The notes below the pieces were generated by a model, which was given only the letters and a program-made list of their open reading frames with translations, searched no databases and had not been told where the DNA came from. This document shows, piece by piece, positions 15,620 to 23,263 of a stretch of DNA of 53,420 nt (position 1 is its first letter; each line of letters starts with the position of its first letter). The stretch is from JABDOU01 sp041609995. Lineage in GTDB: Bacteria; Actinomycetota; Acidimicrobiia; Spongiisociales; SHLN01. Made by a program: the position numbers and the translations under genes. The stretch spans positions 1 to 53,420 of the forward strand of contig JBFIPU010000008.1 of assembly GCA_041609995.1 (NCBI GenBank). The letters run 5' to 3'.

Positions 15620-15976
15620 ATGGAGACTGTCGCCAAGGCCACGGTGCTGGGAGTGCTCGCCGGATTCGTCGGGGGGTTGCTGGGTGTGGGCGGCGGTGTC
15701 ATCATGGTGCCGGGCCTGGTGCTGTGGGTGGCGCTCGATCAACGACACGCCGTGGCCGCCTCGCTGGCAGCCATCATTGCGGCCGCCGGGTCCGCCACCG
15801 CCAGGAACGCAGCCGAGTCGCTCATCGATTGGGGGACGGTCGCGCTGCTCTTCGTCGGGGCCGGGGCCGGGGCCTATTTGGGCGCCCGGGTCCTGGATCG
15901 GGTGCCCATCCGTACGCTCAGCCGGATGTTCGTCGTCGTCCTGCTCGTTGCGGCGGGGCGGATGGCATTCGGATGA
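15620..15976 (+). CDS. TSUP (TauE/SafE) permease half-protein, N-terminal-type repeat
   Basis: A 118-residue protein with four membrane segments and the GLLGVGGGVIMVPGLVLW motif (about residues 16-33) that opens each TauE/SafE repeat. Full TSUP permeases are about 250 residues with two such repeats; this gene encodes only one. The second repeat is encoded by the next gene, whose ATG overlaps this stop (ATGA). The pair probably forms a heterodimeric exporter or importer of a sulfonate, sulfite or other organic anion. ATG 15620 is selected; a GTG at 15598 is out of frame. Confidence 0.82.
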   Translation: METVAKATVLGVLAGFVGGLLGVGGGVIMVPGLVLWVALDQRHAVAASLAAIIAAAGSATARNAAESLIDWGTVALLFVGAGAGAYLGARVLDRVPIRTLSRMFVVVLLVAAGRMAFG

Positions 15977-16374
15977 CCGAGCTGGGGCTGATCCTGCTGG
16001 GCCTGGCAACCGGGGTCCTCGCGTCACTGCTCGGGATCGGCGGCGGCATCGTGTATGTGCCGGCTCTGGTGGCGCTCTTCGGTTTCGGCCAACTGCCGGC
16101 CCAAGCCACCTCTCTGGCGGTGATCTTGCCCACGGCGGTGGTGGGCACGATCACCAACTATCGTCGCGGCCGCATCGACAAGCGGCTCGTGTCCGGGCTC
16201 TTCGCAGGGGCGCTGGTCGGCGGGTTTCTCGGTGCCCAGGTTGCCACCGACCTCGATCCGACCCTGCTGCGAAGGATGTTTGCGGTATTGCTGGTGGTGG
16301 CAGCCGTGCGCCTCTACCGGAAGACCGAGCGTACCGGTGGCACGTACACGGGCGAAGTCGGAGGGGTTGAATAG
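15973..16374 (+). CDS. TSUP (TauE/SafE) permease half-protein, second repeat
   Basis: A 133-residue protein with the second copy of the family motif, SLLGIGGGIVYVPALVALFGF (positions 19-39), and TSLAVILPTAVVGTITNYRRG. Four membrane segments end in a hydrophilic tail (VRLYRKTERTGG). It is coupled to the first half by a four-base overlap with no frameshift, so the split looks like gene organisation rather than a broken gene. The last 80 or so bases of this gene have a diverged copy at 19733-19822. Confidence 0.82.
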   Translation: MTELGLILLGLATGVLASLLGIGGGIVYVPALVALFGFGQLPAQATSLAVILPTAVVGTITNYRRGRIDKRLVSGLFAGALVGGFLGAQVATDLDPTLLRRMFAVLLVVAAVRLYRKTERTGGTYTGEVGGVE

Positions 16375-16596
16375 CTGGTGTGCGGCGCTGCCTCTGCGTG
16401 ACAAGGTTGGAACGCAGGAAGAGGCAGCCTTACAGGCGAAATCGCCCACCAACTGTCGCCTCGAGAATCCGGCGCCGGCAGCCTTGACGCGACAGCCAGA
16501 GACATCCTTTCTTTTGCATCAAGCGTTTAGTTCAACGCGAACGGCGACACGGGCGTCCCTGTCGGGACCGTGCCCATTCCTACGATGTTGCCTGCA
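16375..16596. other. Intergenic region before the esterase operon
   Basis: These 222 bases separate the TSUP gene from the esterase/ATP-grasp operon and probably hold the operon's promoter. I see no clear -35/-10 pair, no tRNA, and no riboswitch I can name. ACACGGGCGTCCC / GGGACCGTGCCC near 16549-16576 gives a partial inverted repeat just before the operon. Confidence 0.4.
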
Positions 16597-17703
16597 ATGA
16601 ACACGGTGATTCGTGAGATAATCGTCGCTTCTCAGCAGGGCGAGGAGGCCGCCAGACAGGCGATTCGCGATGCCGGAGGGACCCCGCTGCGCAACGGTAC
16701 GACCCGCACCTTCCTCTTCGTGGGTGATGTCGAGGCGGTGGGCTTGCACCACTGGATGGACCTCTTCCCTCCCCTGCCCTCGTTCAGCCGTATGGGCGAC
16801 TCGCCCGTGTGGCAACTCACCATCGACCTTCCCGCTACCGCCCGGGTGGAGTACAAGTTGTCGGTCAAGCGAGCAGGTCGCCGCCGCCTCGTCCTTGACC
16901 CGCTCAATCCCCGCCGCGCTCGAGATCCATTCGGCACGAACTCGCTCGTGACCGGACCGGCCTACGTGCGACCCGCCTGGTCGCTGCCGGATCCCGGGGT
17001 CGCCAACGGGACCATGCACCCCATCGAGTTGGCCACCACGGTGTTCGGCGACGAACGGACGATTCACCTCTATCGCGCGGCCGGCTCAGCCGAGGGACCG
17101 CTCCCGCTTCTGATCGCCCACGACGGCAGCGAATACGCCGAATACGCGGCCCTGACAACCGTGCTGGACAATCTCATCTCGCGAGAAGAAATCCCGCCGT
17201 TGGCGTGCGTCTTGACAAACCCGGGCGACCGATTGGTCGAGTACACGGCCGACGAGCGCCATCAGGCCCACCTGGTGGAAGATGTCCTCCCGGCAGTTTC
17301 CGGCCACATCGAGATCGGCCCACAGCGGGTCGCCATGGGTGCGAGCTTGGGCGCAGTGGCCTCATTGCACGCGGCGTGGCGCCACCAGGGCTTCTGGAAC
17401 GGGCTCATCCTCCACTCGGGCTCATTCGTCACGACGCTCGGCGGGCCCCGCCGGCGCGGCCCGGTCTTCGCACCGGTGGTCTCTTTCCTCCGTGATTTTC
17501 GGTCCAATCCGGGCCAACTACCTGACTGCATCTATTTGTCGTGCGGCCGCTTCGATGGCCTGATCGTCGAGAACCGGGTGATGCAACGGGACCTGCGGGA
17601 GCTGGGCGTCCACGTGGAGTACGACGAGGCCGACGACGGTCACCACTGGGAGAACTGGCGGGATCACCTGCGGGCCGGGCTCCGCCATACCTTCGCCGGG
17701 TAG
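16597..17703 (+). CDS. Esterase of the enterochelin-esterase (Fes) / esterase D superfamily
   Basis: A 368-residue alpha/beta hydrolase. Residues 1-115 form an N-terminal beta-sandwich-like region (TFLFVGDVEAVGLHHWMD, VEYKLSVKRAGRRRLVLDPLN) as in Fes proteins. The hydrolase domain follows, with IAHDGSEYAEYAALTTVLD, the nucleophile elbow GASLGA (S250), and a late His in DDGHHWENWRDHL (H349/H350). It begins a three-gene operon with an ATP-grasp ligase (30-base gap) and a second esterase sharing the HxWxxWR ending. Substrate unknown; a Fes-like role in cleaving an ester or amide of a ligated product is inference. Starts at 16570 and 16585 are also open. Confidence 0.82.
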   Translation: MNTVIREIIVASQQGEEAARQAIRDAGGTPLRNGTTRTFLFVGDVEAVGLHHWMDLFPPLPSFSRMGDSPVWQLTIDLPATARVEYKLSVKRAGRRRLVLDPLNPRRARDPFGTNSLVTGPAYVRPAWSLPDPGVANGTMHPIELATTVFGDERTIHLYRAAGSAEGPLPLLIAHDGSEYAEYAALTTVLDNLISREEIPPLACVLTNPGDRLVEYTADERHQAHLVEDVLPAVSGHIEIGPQRVAMGASLGAVASLHAAWRHQGFWNGLILHSGSFVTTLGGPRRRGPVFAPVVSFLRDFRSNPGQLPDCIYLSCGRFDGLIVENRVMQRDLRELGVHVEYDEADDGHHWENWRDHLRAGLRHTFAG

Positions 17704-17733
17704 CCTCAAACCACGCTTCTGGGATTGCACCGC

Positions 17734-18975
17734 ATGGCGACGACAAAACGAATCGGCCTCTCCCTCGGCGCCGACTTGTGCTGGCCGACCTTCTACGAAG
17801 ACATCATGGCCCGGCTCGACCCGGTGGTTTCCGTCGACGGAGAGAAGATCCGCTTCCAGGTCGACCGAGTGACCATCGAGCCGTATCCGCTGCAGCGCCC
17901 CACCGACTACGACGTCATCCTCGATCGCCTCACCCACTGGTACCACACGAGCCGTGAGTGGATCAAGAAGTCGATCATCATGGATGGCACCTACGTCCTC
18001 AACAACCCGTTCACGATCCAGGCCATGGAAAAACACACGTCGTATGCCGCCATGATGCGGCTCGGCTTGCCCGTTCCCGACACCTGGATGCTGCCGCCCA
18101 AGAACTATGTGCCCACTGCCGATCTACAGATCACGTTGGAGAGCTATGCGCGGATGTTCGACCTGCCTGCCATCGGCCGGGAGCTCGGGTACCCCCTGTT
18201 CTTGAAACCGTTCGATGGGGGCGCCTGGGTCGGAGTGTCGCGGATCGAAACCGATGCGGAACTAGAACGGGCTTACGACGAGTCCGGGACGCGGCTCATG
18301 CATCTCCAAAAGGCCGCCGAACCGTTTGACCTGTTTGTGAGAGCACTGGCCATCGGCCCCCAGGTCAACGTGATTCGGTACGACCCGTCGGCGCCCATCC
18401 ACGATCGCTACAAAGTCGATTTCGAGTTTGTGGACGGCGAAGAGTGGCAGTTGCTGTCAGACATGGTGCTCACCATCAACACGTTCTTCGGGTGGGATTT
18501 CAATTCGTGCGAGTCGCTCCGAGTGAACGGGGTGTTCCATCCGATCGACTTCGCCAACCCGTGCCCGGACTCCCAGGTCACCTCGCTCCACTTTCACATA
18601 CCGTGGCTGGTGAAGGCCAAGATCCGCTGGTCCTTGTTCTGCGCAGCCACCAACCGTCCCATGCCACTCAACCTGGACTGGGCGGAGTTCTTTGCCGTCG
18701 CCGACTCCGAACTTCCCTATCGGGACAAATTGGCGGCGTATGCCCGGATCGCCCGGCGCCGCCTCGACACGGATCGGTTCGAGGAATTTTGTCGCGAACA
18801 GCTCCCCGACTTGGATGCGATCGCTCTCGAGTACTTCGCCAGCGACCGGGCGCGCAACACCGTCCGTTCCAAGGTGGCGGCCCTTTTCCCCTCCCATGAG
18901 GTCGATCAGTTCACGGATCACTTCTGGGGCCTCATCCAGTTCTGGCGCACGACGGAAGCCGATCGGCTCGGGTGA
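17734..18975 (+). CDS. ATP-grasp domain ligase, uncharacterised
   Basis: A 413-residue protein with ATP-grasp features: the pre-ATP-grasp region (residues 1-115, ending LNNPFTIQAMEKHTSYAAM), the ATP-binding lysine K158 in LGYPLFLKPFDGGAWVGV, the second strand LQKAAEPFDLFVRALAIG, and the metal-binding end SLRVNGVFHPIDFANPCPD with D272 and N275. The RimK-like order suggests carboxylate-amine or similar ligation through an acyl phosphate. It sits between two esterases, 30 bases after one and overlapping the other by GTGA. The ligated substrates cannot be deduced. ATG 17734 is preferred to TTG 17725. Confidence 0.82.
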   Translation: MATTKRIGLSLGADLCWPTFYEDIMARLDPVVSVDGEKIRFQVDRVTIEPYPLQRPTDYDVILDRLTHWYHTSREWIKKSIIMDGTYVLNNPFTIQAMEKHTSYAAMMRLGLPVPDTWMLPPKNYVPTADLQITLESYARMFDLPAIGRELGYPLFLKPFDGGAWVGVSRIETDAELERAYDESGTRLMHLQKAAEPFDLFVRALAIGPQVNVIRYDPSAPIHDRYKVDFEFVDGEEWQLLSDMVLTINTFFGWDFNSCESLRVNGVFHPIDFANPCPDSQVTSLHFHIPWLVKAKIRWSLFCAATNRPMPLNLDWAEFFAVADSELPYRDKLAAYARIARRRLDTDRFEEFCREQLPDLDAIALEYFASDRARNTVRSKVAALFPSHEVDQFTDHFWGLIQFWRTTEADRLG

Positions 18976-19697
18976 AAGCTGCCACAACCTGGTTCTCGGA
19001 GCGGATCCAGCAGGAGGTACGGCTCGTGCGCTGGGGCCATTACGGCACACCCGTTCTGGTGTTCCCCACCGCCGGGGGCGACGCCGAGGAGATCGACCGG
19101 CACGGACTCTTGGGCTCCGTCTGGCATCTCATCGATTCCGGGAGGATCAAGGTCTACAGTGTCGACAGCATCGCCGGTCGGTCGTGGCTGCGCGGCGACG
19201 ATCCCCGCCATTCGATGTGGCTTCAGAACCAGTTCGACGCCCTGGTCGCCTCGGAGGTGGTCCTGGCCATCCGCGCAGATTGCCGCGACGAAGCCGTTGA
19301 GCTGATCTCCGCCGGAGCATCCATCGGAGCCTTCAATGCGGTGGCATCGCTGTGCCGTCACCCCGACGTGTTCCGGTCGGCCGTCGGTATGAGCGGCACC
19401 TACGACCTCAGTGATCGCCTGCACGGTCACTGGAGTGAGGACTTCTACTTCTCTTCGCCCCTCCACTACCTCCCAGGTGTCACCGATCCCGCCACACTCG
19501 GGATGCTGCGGAGCCGCTTCGTCGTCCTCGCCACCGGAGCGGGCCGGTGGGAAAACCCGGCGGAGAGCTGGCGGATGGCAGATGTCCTCGGCGCCAAGGG
19601 CATCCCCAACCGGGTCGACGTCTGGTCAACCGGGCACGACCACGACTGGGAGACGTGGCGGGAGATGCTTCCGCTGTATTTGGACGACCTCACGTGA
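18972..19697 (+). CDS. Esterase family protein, third gene of the ATP-grasp operon
   Basis: A 241-residue alpha/beta hydrolase without an N-terminal accessory domain. Recognisable parts are PVLVFPTAGGDAEE (residues about 27-40), the nucleophile elbow GASIGAF with S117, an MSGTYDLSDRL segment after it, and a late histidine in GHDHDWETWREMLP (H222/H224). The latter resembles the HHWENWRDHL of the first esterase in the operon. It matches the group of small conserved esterases related to esterase D. The GTG start overlaps the ATP-grasp stop by four bases, so the three proteins are surely made together. Confidence 0.82.
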   Translation: MKAATTWFSERIQQEVRLVRWGHYGTPVLVFPTAGGDAEEIDRHGLLGSVWHLIDSGRIKVYSVDSIAGRSWLRGDDPRHSMWLQNQFDALVASEVVLAIRADCRDEAVELISAGASIGAFNAVASLCRHPDVFRSAVGMSGTYDLSDRLHGHWSEDFYFSSPLHYLPGVTDPATLGMLRSRFVVLATGAGRWENPAESWRMADVLGAKGIPNRVDVWSTGHDHDWETWREMLPLYLDDLT

Positions 19698-19732
19698 GTC
19701 GATTCCGAGGAGGTGGGTGGGGCCCGATGTCA

Positions 19733-19822
19733 TCAGTGATGGCGGCCGTGCGCGTCTACCGGAAAACCGAGGGTGCCGGTCGATCGAAGCCGGGCGAGGT
19801 TGGAGGGAATGGACAGCTGGTA
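19733..19822 (+). repeat. Diverged copy of the TSUP gene 3' end
   Basis: Bases 19743-19822 align without a gap to 16301-16380: I count 62 identities in 80. In the TSUP reading frame the copy encodes AAVRVYRKTEGAGRSKPGEV against AAVRLYRKTERTGGTYTGEV in the permease. Differences include synonymous third-position changes, and the permease stop TAG reads CAG. The segment lies on the plus strand, antisense to the end of the YdjM-like gene. Confidence 0.85.
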
Positions 19823-20278
19823 CCGCCGCCACAAGAACATCAGGTAGCCCAGCCCGACCGCCTCTTGGATCCAGATCCAAGGAGCCCGGAACAAATACTC
19901 CGACAGGCCTTCGATTCCGTAGTACTCGAAGGGCGGGAAGTCGGTCCCCAGGAACGGCCACCACAGGGTCTCCGACTCGAGCGGGACGTCCAACACGAGA
20001 TGCAGGAACACCCCGATGGCCAGCGGTATCAGCCGGCTGCGTCGGGCGCTGCCCCGTCGCGTGAAAAGGACGATGCCGAACAGCACGACAACTGCGAACA
20101 ACAGTGAATGTCCCCACAGCCGGGCAGTTTCGTACTGGGAAACGACGAACCACCCCAGCGGCTTGTCGACGAGATCGGGCAACAGGGCGCCGACGACCAG
20201 CCAGCGCAGGTCCATCCCCGGATCCCGGAATATGTAGCGCGCACCCCAGACGGCGCCGCCCACGTGCCAGAACAGCAT
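19733..20278 (-). CDS. YdjM/DUF457-like membrane protein (predicted membrane-bound metal-dependent hydrolase family)
   Basis: A 181-residue protein with four or five membrane segments. DLRWLVVGALLPDLVDKPLG (about residues 20-39) and ETARLWGHSLLFAVVVLFG, followed by GVFLHLVLDVPLESETLWWPF, place His and Asp residues at membrane edges as in the LexA-regulated YdjM/DUF457 family. Catalysis has not been shown for these proteins. ATG 20278 (MLFWHVGGAVWG) is the likely start. The last 30 residues, from about QLSIPSNL onward, are encoded antisense to a diverged copy of the TSUP gene 3' end, so the C-terminus may have been acquired by a duplication. Confidence 0.75.
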   Translation of the reverse strand: MLFWHVGGAVWGARYIFRDPGMDLRWLVVGALLPDLVDKPLGWFVVSQYETARLWGHSLLFAVVVLFGIVLFTRRGSARRSRLIPLAIGVFLHLVLDVPLESETLWWPFLGTDFPPFEYYGIEGLSEYLFRAPWIWIQEAVGLGYLMFLWRRYQLSIPSNLARLRSTGTLGFPVDAHGRHH

Positions 20279-20280
20279 GG

Positions 20281-20994
20281 TCAGAAGACGAGGATCGCGC
20301 GGCAGTGCACGCACCGGGGCGGAAAGGACCTTCGGGCAGTGTCCTGTTCGGCATTCGAGAGCCGTAGGTTGCAGGCCCCGCACGCATCGTCATGGAGACG
20401 GCCGACGCTCATGACTTCGCGAGGTCGGGCCCGCATGTCCTCGTAGATCTCGAGCACCTCCGGCTCGATTCTCGGAACCAGGTCCGCCTTCTTCGCCTCA
20501 TCCTTGGCCACCTCTTCGTCGATGGCTTTCCAGGCGAGAGCGATCTCCTCCTCCAGGCGGCCGAAGTCCGCCCGGGCGGATTCGAGTGCTTCTCGCGTGG
20601 CCTCGATGGCGGCGTCCTGCTCTTCGCGCACATCCAGCGCAGCCAGGATCTCCTCTTCGTATTTCTCGATTCGACGATCGAGCATCTCGATTTCCAGCTG
20701 GAGGTTTTGGGTGTCCTTGGCGCTCAGCCCGCCGGCGTAGAGGCGCCGCTCCTCGAACGCCTTCTTGTCCTCGACGAGGTTCAACTCGCCTTGCGCCTTC
20801 TGCACGCCGAGCCGCGAGTCGTCGGCTTCGGCTTGCTGTTCGGCCAGCCGTGCTTCGAGTTCTTCGATCGAGGCAGCAACCTGCTTGAAGCGCTCGAGCT
20901 GGGGCAGCGTCTGGCGTTGCTGCAGAAGATGGTCGATGGCGCTGTCGAGCAGCTGGAGCTCGAGCACATCCTCCAGACTCTTCAGTTCATCCAT
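20281..20994 (-). CDS. Coiled-coil zinc-ribbon protein (C4-type, CdsZ/zf-RING_7 family)
   Basis: A 237-residue protein. Residues about 25-180 are an almost continuous heptad-rich coiled coil (LEARLAEQQAEADDSRL, LQLEIEMLDRRIEKYEEEIL). The C-terminus is a C4 zinc ribbon: C205 and C208 in CGACNLRL, C228 and C231 in CVHC. This domain order, and the location directly after a Nif3-like gene, is the common actinobacterial arrangement. Related proteins are linked to nucleic acid or tethering roles, but the function here is unproven. Its start overlaps the Nif3-like stop by eight bases. Confidence 0.88.
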   Translation of the reverse strand: MDELKSLEDVLELQLLDSAIDHLLQQRQTLPQLERFKQVAASIEELEARLAEQQAEADDSRLGVQKAQGELNLVEDKKAFEERRLYAGGLSAKDTQNLQLEIEMLDRRIEKYEEEILAALDVREEQDAAIEATREALESARADFGRLEEEIALAWKAIDEEVAKDEAKKADLVPRIEPEVLEIYEDMRARPREVMSVGRLHDDACGACNLRLSNAEQDTARRSFPPRCVHCRAILVF

Positions 20995-21769
20995 TGCCCA
21001 TCTCCCACGGGTGTGGATCCAGGACCGTCAAGTCAACCACGTTCACCGAGTTTCCGACAAGCTCGACCAGCCGCGTCAGGCCGGGGCGTTCGGTTGGCAC
21101 GTGGCCGGCGTCGATGACGGCCAGGCCCAGTGCTTTCGCCTGTTGCGCCCGATGGTGGGAGACGTCGCCGGTCACCAACGCGTCGGCACCGGCTGCCAGA
21201 GCTGCTTCGATGAAACCGGCCCCGCTGCCGGGCACCACCGCAACCAGGGACAACGGCTGCAATCGCCCCGGATCGGCGACGCGGACAGCGGCTCCCAGGC
21301 TTTCCCGCACCCGGGCCGCGAGACCGTCCAACGATTGGGAGGTGGTACCGACACGACCGATGGCCGGGGCAAGTGGGTCATCCTCTTCGAACAAGGGCTC
21401 GAGGTCGCCCAGACCCAGCGCTTCGGCGAGCGCCTCGGCCGCGCCTCCCGGTGCGACGTCGAAGGCGGTGTGGACGACGACCAGCGCCACCCCGAGGCGG
21501 GCCAGCTCCAACGCTCGCCCTGCCGGGGTGCTGCCGGTCACCAGGCTGCGGATCGGTTCGAACAGCAATGGGTGGTAACTGACCAGCACGTCCGGCGGAT
21601 CCTGGCCGATCTGTTCCACCACGGCTCCGGTCACCTCATGACACACTGCCGCTCGAAAGACTTCCGCCGCGGGGTCACCCAGCTGGAGGCCAACCGGGTC
21701 CCATCCCGCCGCCAGCGCGAACGGTGCCGCTCGATCCAGATGTTCGAGTAGTCCGGCAACCGTCGTCAT
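20987..21769 (-). CDS. Nif3-like dinuclear metal centre protein
   Basis: A 260-residue protein with the Nif3/DUF34 hallmark motifs: GWDPVGLQLGDP near the N-terminus, VSYHPLLFEPI (residues about 63-73), VVVHTAFDVAPGG (about 99-111), and TGDVSHHRAQQAKALGLAVIDAGHVPTE near the C-terminus. The histidines and Asp/Glu in these motifs form the dinuclear metal site. It lacks the middle PII-like insertion seen in longer homologues. Proposed roles include GTP cyclohydrolase I type 2, but the true function is unsettled. ATG 21778 is an equally possible start. Confidence 0.9.
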   Translation of the reverse strand: MTTVAGLLEHLDRAAPFALAAGWDPVGLQLGDPAAEVFRAAVCHEVTGAVVEQIGQDPPDVLVSYHPLLFEPIRSLVTGSTPAGRALELARLGVALVVVHTAFDVAPGGAAEALAEALGLGDLEPLFEEDDPLAPAIGRVGTTSQSLDGLAARVRESLGAAVRVADPGRLQPLSLVAVVPGSGAGFIEAALAAGADALVTGDVSHHRAQQAKALGLAVIDAGHVPTERPGLTRLVELVGNSVNVVDLTVLDPHPWEMGNG

Positions 21770-21830
21770 CGGCCGCATGCTACGGGAACAAAGGCGCGAG
21801 CCGTTCCGTTGCTGATGACAGCGAACGAGG

Positions 21831-22613
21831 ATGGCCTTGAGCAGCGAATCGCCGAATCCGTTGAGCGTTGGGCTGTCGGTCCTGTGGGCGCTGCGCCATC
21901 CGTCCCCGTCGCCGACGGGCACGGGCTCCGTCGACCACGACCGGCTGCGCCCGATCCTCGACCACCTCCGATCCGGGGGCGTCGGCGTCCTGCCGGATCT
22001 GCAGGACGAGCTGGCGTCCTACCGATCGTGGCTGGAATCCTTCGACCCGGACACCTTGACCCGGGACGAGGCATTGGCGTACTGGCTGAACCTGTACAAC
22101 ACGGGGGCCTTGGAGCTGGTCGGGGAGGCCTACAGCAACGACCTCGCAACCGTGCTCCGGATCCCGGGTGGGTTCCGGAGACCCTTCACCACCGTCGCGG
22201 GCAAAGCGCTGTCCCTCGACGACATCGAGCACAGCAAGATCCGGCGGTTCAACGACCCCCGGGTGCACGGCTCCCTCGTCTGCGGGTCCGCCTCCTGCCC
22301 CACGCTTCGCTTCGAGCCGTTCGATGGCGACCGGTTGTTGCATCAGCTGGACGACCAGATGCGAGCATTCCTGACCGGTGGTGGCGCCGTACAACACGAC
22401 GGCGAGCTGCATCTCAGCCGGATTCTCCTGTGGTTTGGAGGTGACTTCGTGACGCCCCATCGCATGCCCACGTTCATCCCCGCCCGACCGGCGTCGGTGG
22501 CGGCAGCGGTTGCCGGCTGGATGGAACCGGCCCTGGCCGACCGGGTGATGGGGTCTGACCTGGAGATCCGTTTCCAGCCCTACAACTGGTCGCTGGCCTG
22601 CGCCGTCTCCTGA
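21831..22613 (+). CDS. DUF547 domain protein
   Basis: A 260-residue protein with the DUF547 pattern: TRDEALAYWLNLYNTGALELV (starting near residue 77), VAGKALSLDDIEHSKIRRFNDPRVHGSLVCGSASCPTL (spanning about 120-157), and a late LSRILLWFGGDF. The HxALNCASxSCP-type core of the family appears as HGSLVCGSASCP. Related domains have a cysteine-protease-like fold, but activity is not established. No signal peptide is evident. The GAGG at 21827-21830 abuts ATG 21831 and would be better spaced for TTG 21837, so the start may be two codons later. Its 3' end overlaps the convergent frameshifted gene. Confidence 0.78.
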   Translation: MALSSESPNPLSVGLSVLWALRHPSPSPTGTGSVDHDRLRPILDHLRSGGVGVLPDLQDELASYRSWLESFDPDTLTRDEALAYWLNLYNTGALELVGEAYSNDLATVLRIPGGFRRPFTTVAGKALSLDDIEHSKIRRFNDPRVHGSLVCGSASCPTLRFEPFDGDRLLHQLDDQMRAFLTGGGAVQHDGELHLSRILLWFGGDFVTPHRMPTFIPARPASVAAAVAGWMEPALADRVMGSDLEIRFQPYNWSLACAVS

Positions 22614-23228
22614 TCCGCCGATGGCACCGACCTTACACCGTAGGCAATCGCCGCGACAGCCATCACGGCGGCCAGCACATCGAACGGAATGACCAGGCGC
22701 AGCAGATCTTCGCCGCTCACCACCCAGGCGCCGTTCGGCCCGAGGCCGACAACGGCGAGGTACCGATAGCTCGCCCATACACACGACGGCGAGGGCGAAA
22801 CCGGCCGGCGCCCAAACCGGCCGCCCATGCCGGTACGACAACCCGACCATCAGGCCGCTCACCACCCAGGCGATGTCGGCGGCCGAGATGAGCTGGAGGA
22901 ACTGAGCCGACGGATCCAGCCGCAGGGCTGCCGACGAGGCGAGGGCCACCAGCATGGCCGCGAAGGCGCAGAGGGCGACAATCCCGACGGATGTGGCCAG
23001 AGCAGCCCACCGGCCATTCCGGCCGGCGAACCAGATCCCGTGGGCTCGGGTGTCACTGATCAACCGCAGGGCCAGTAGCCAGTTCCAGGCCGCCACCAGT
23101 CCGAGCTGGGCCGCCAACAGCGAGGCCGAAGACGAGCTGAGTGGAACCAGCAGCGCCAGCGCCGAAACGGCCACCGCCGGAACCGTCCAAACCACCGCCG
23201 TCGCGAGAGCGCGCTCAGCCGGAACCAT
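22580..23228 (-). pseudogene. Frameshifted six-span membrane protein gene
   Basis: From ATG 23228 a membrane protein reads VPAVAVSALALLVPL, LLAAQLGLVAAWNWLLAL, TSVGIVALCAFAAMLVALA, ISAADIAWVVSGLMVGLSY and APAGFALAVVCMG, then turns into Arg-rich nonsense. From about 22770 the hydrophobic pattern resumes one frame over: SYRYLAVVGLGPNGAWVV and LRLVIPFDVLAAVMAVAAIAYGV, ending at TAG 22580-22582. The whole span is 649 bases, 3n+1, so a single extra base (or two lost) between about 22741 and 22828 explains it. It may be a real mutation or a sequencing error. No family recognised. Confidence 0.7.
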
Positions 23229-23263
23229 TCCGTCAGCCTATGGGCCGGGTAGTCTCGCCACTC

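Noticed and set aside
16375..16596. Riboswitch in front of the esterase operon
   Set aside because: I looked for cobalamin, SAM, TPP and glycine conserved cores and saw none; only a partial inverted repeat is present.
21780..22740. Continuation of the frameshifted membrane protein in its first frame
   Set aside because: The frame stays open by chance in GC-rich DNA but turns Arg/Gly/Gln-rich and is antisense to the DUF547 gene; the hydrophobic pattern continues in the other frame.
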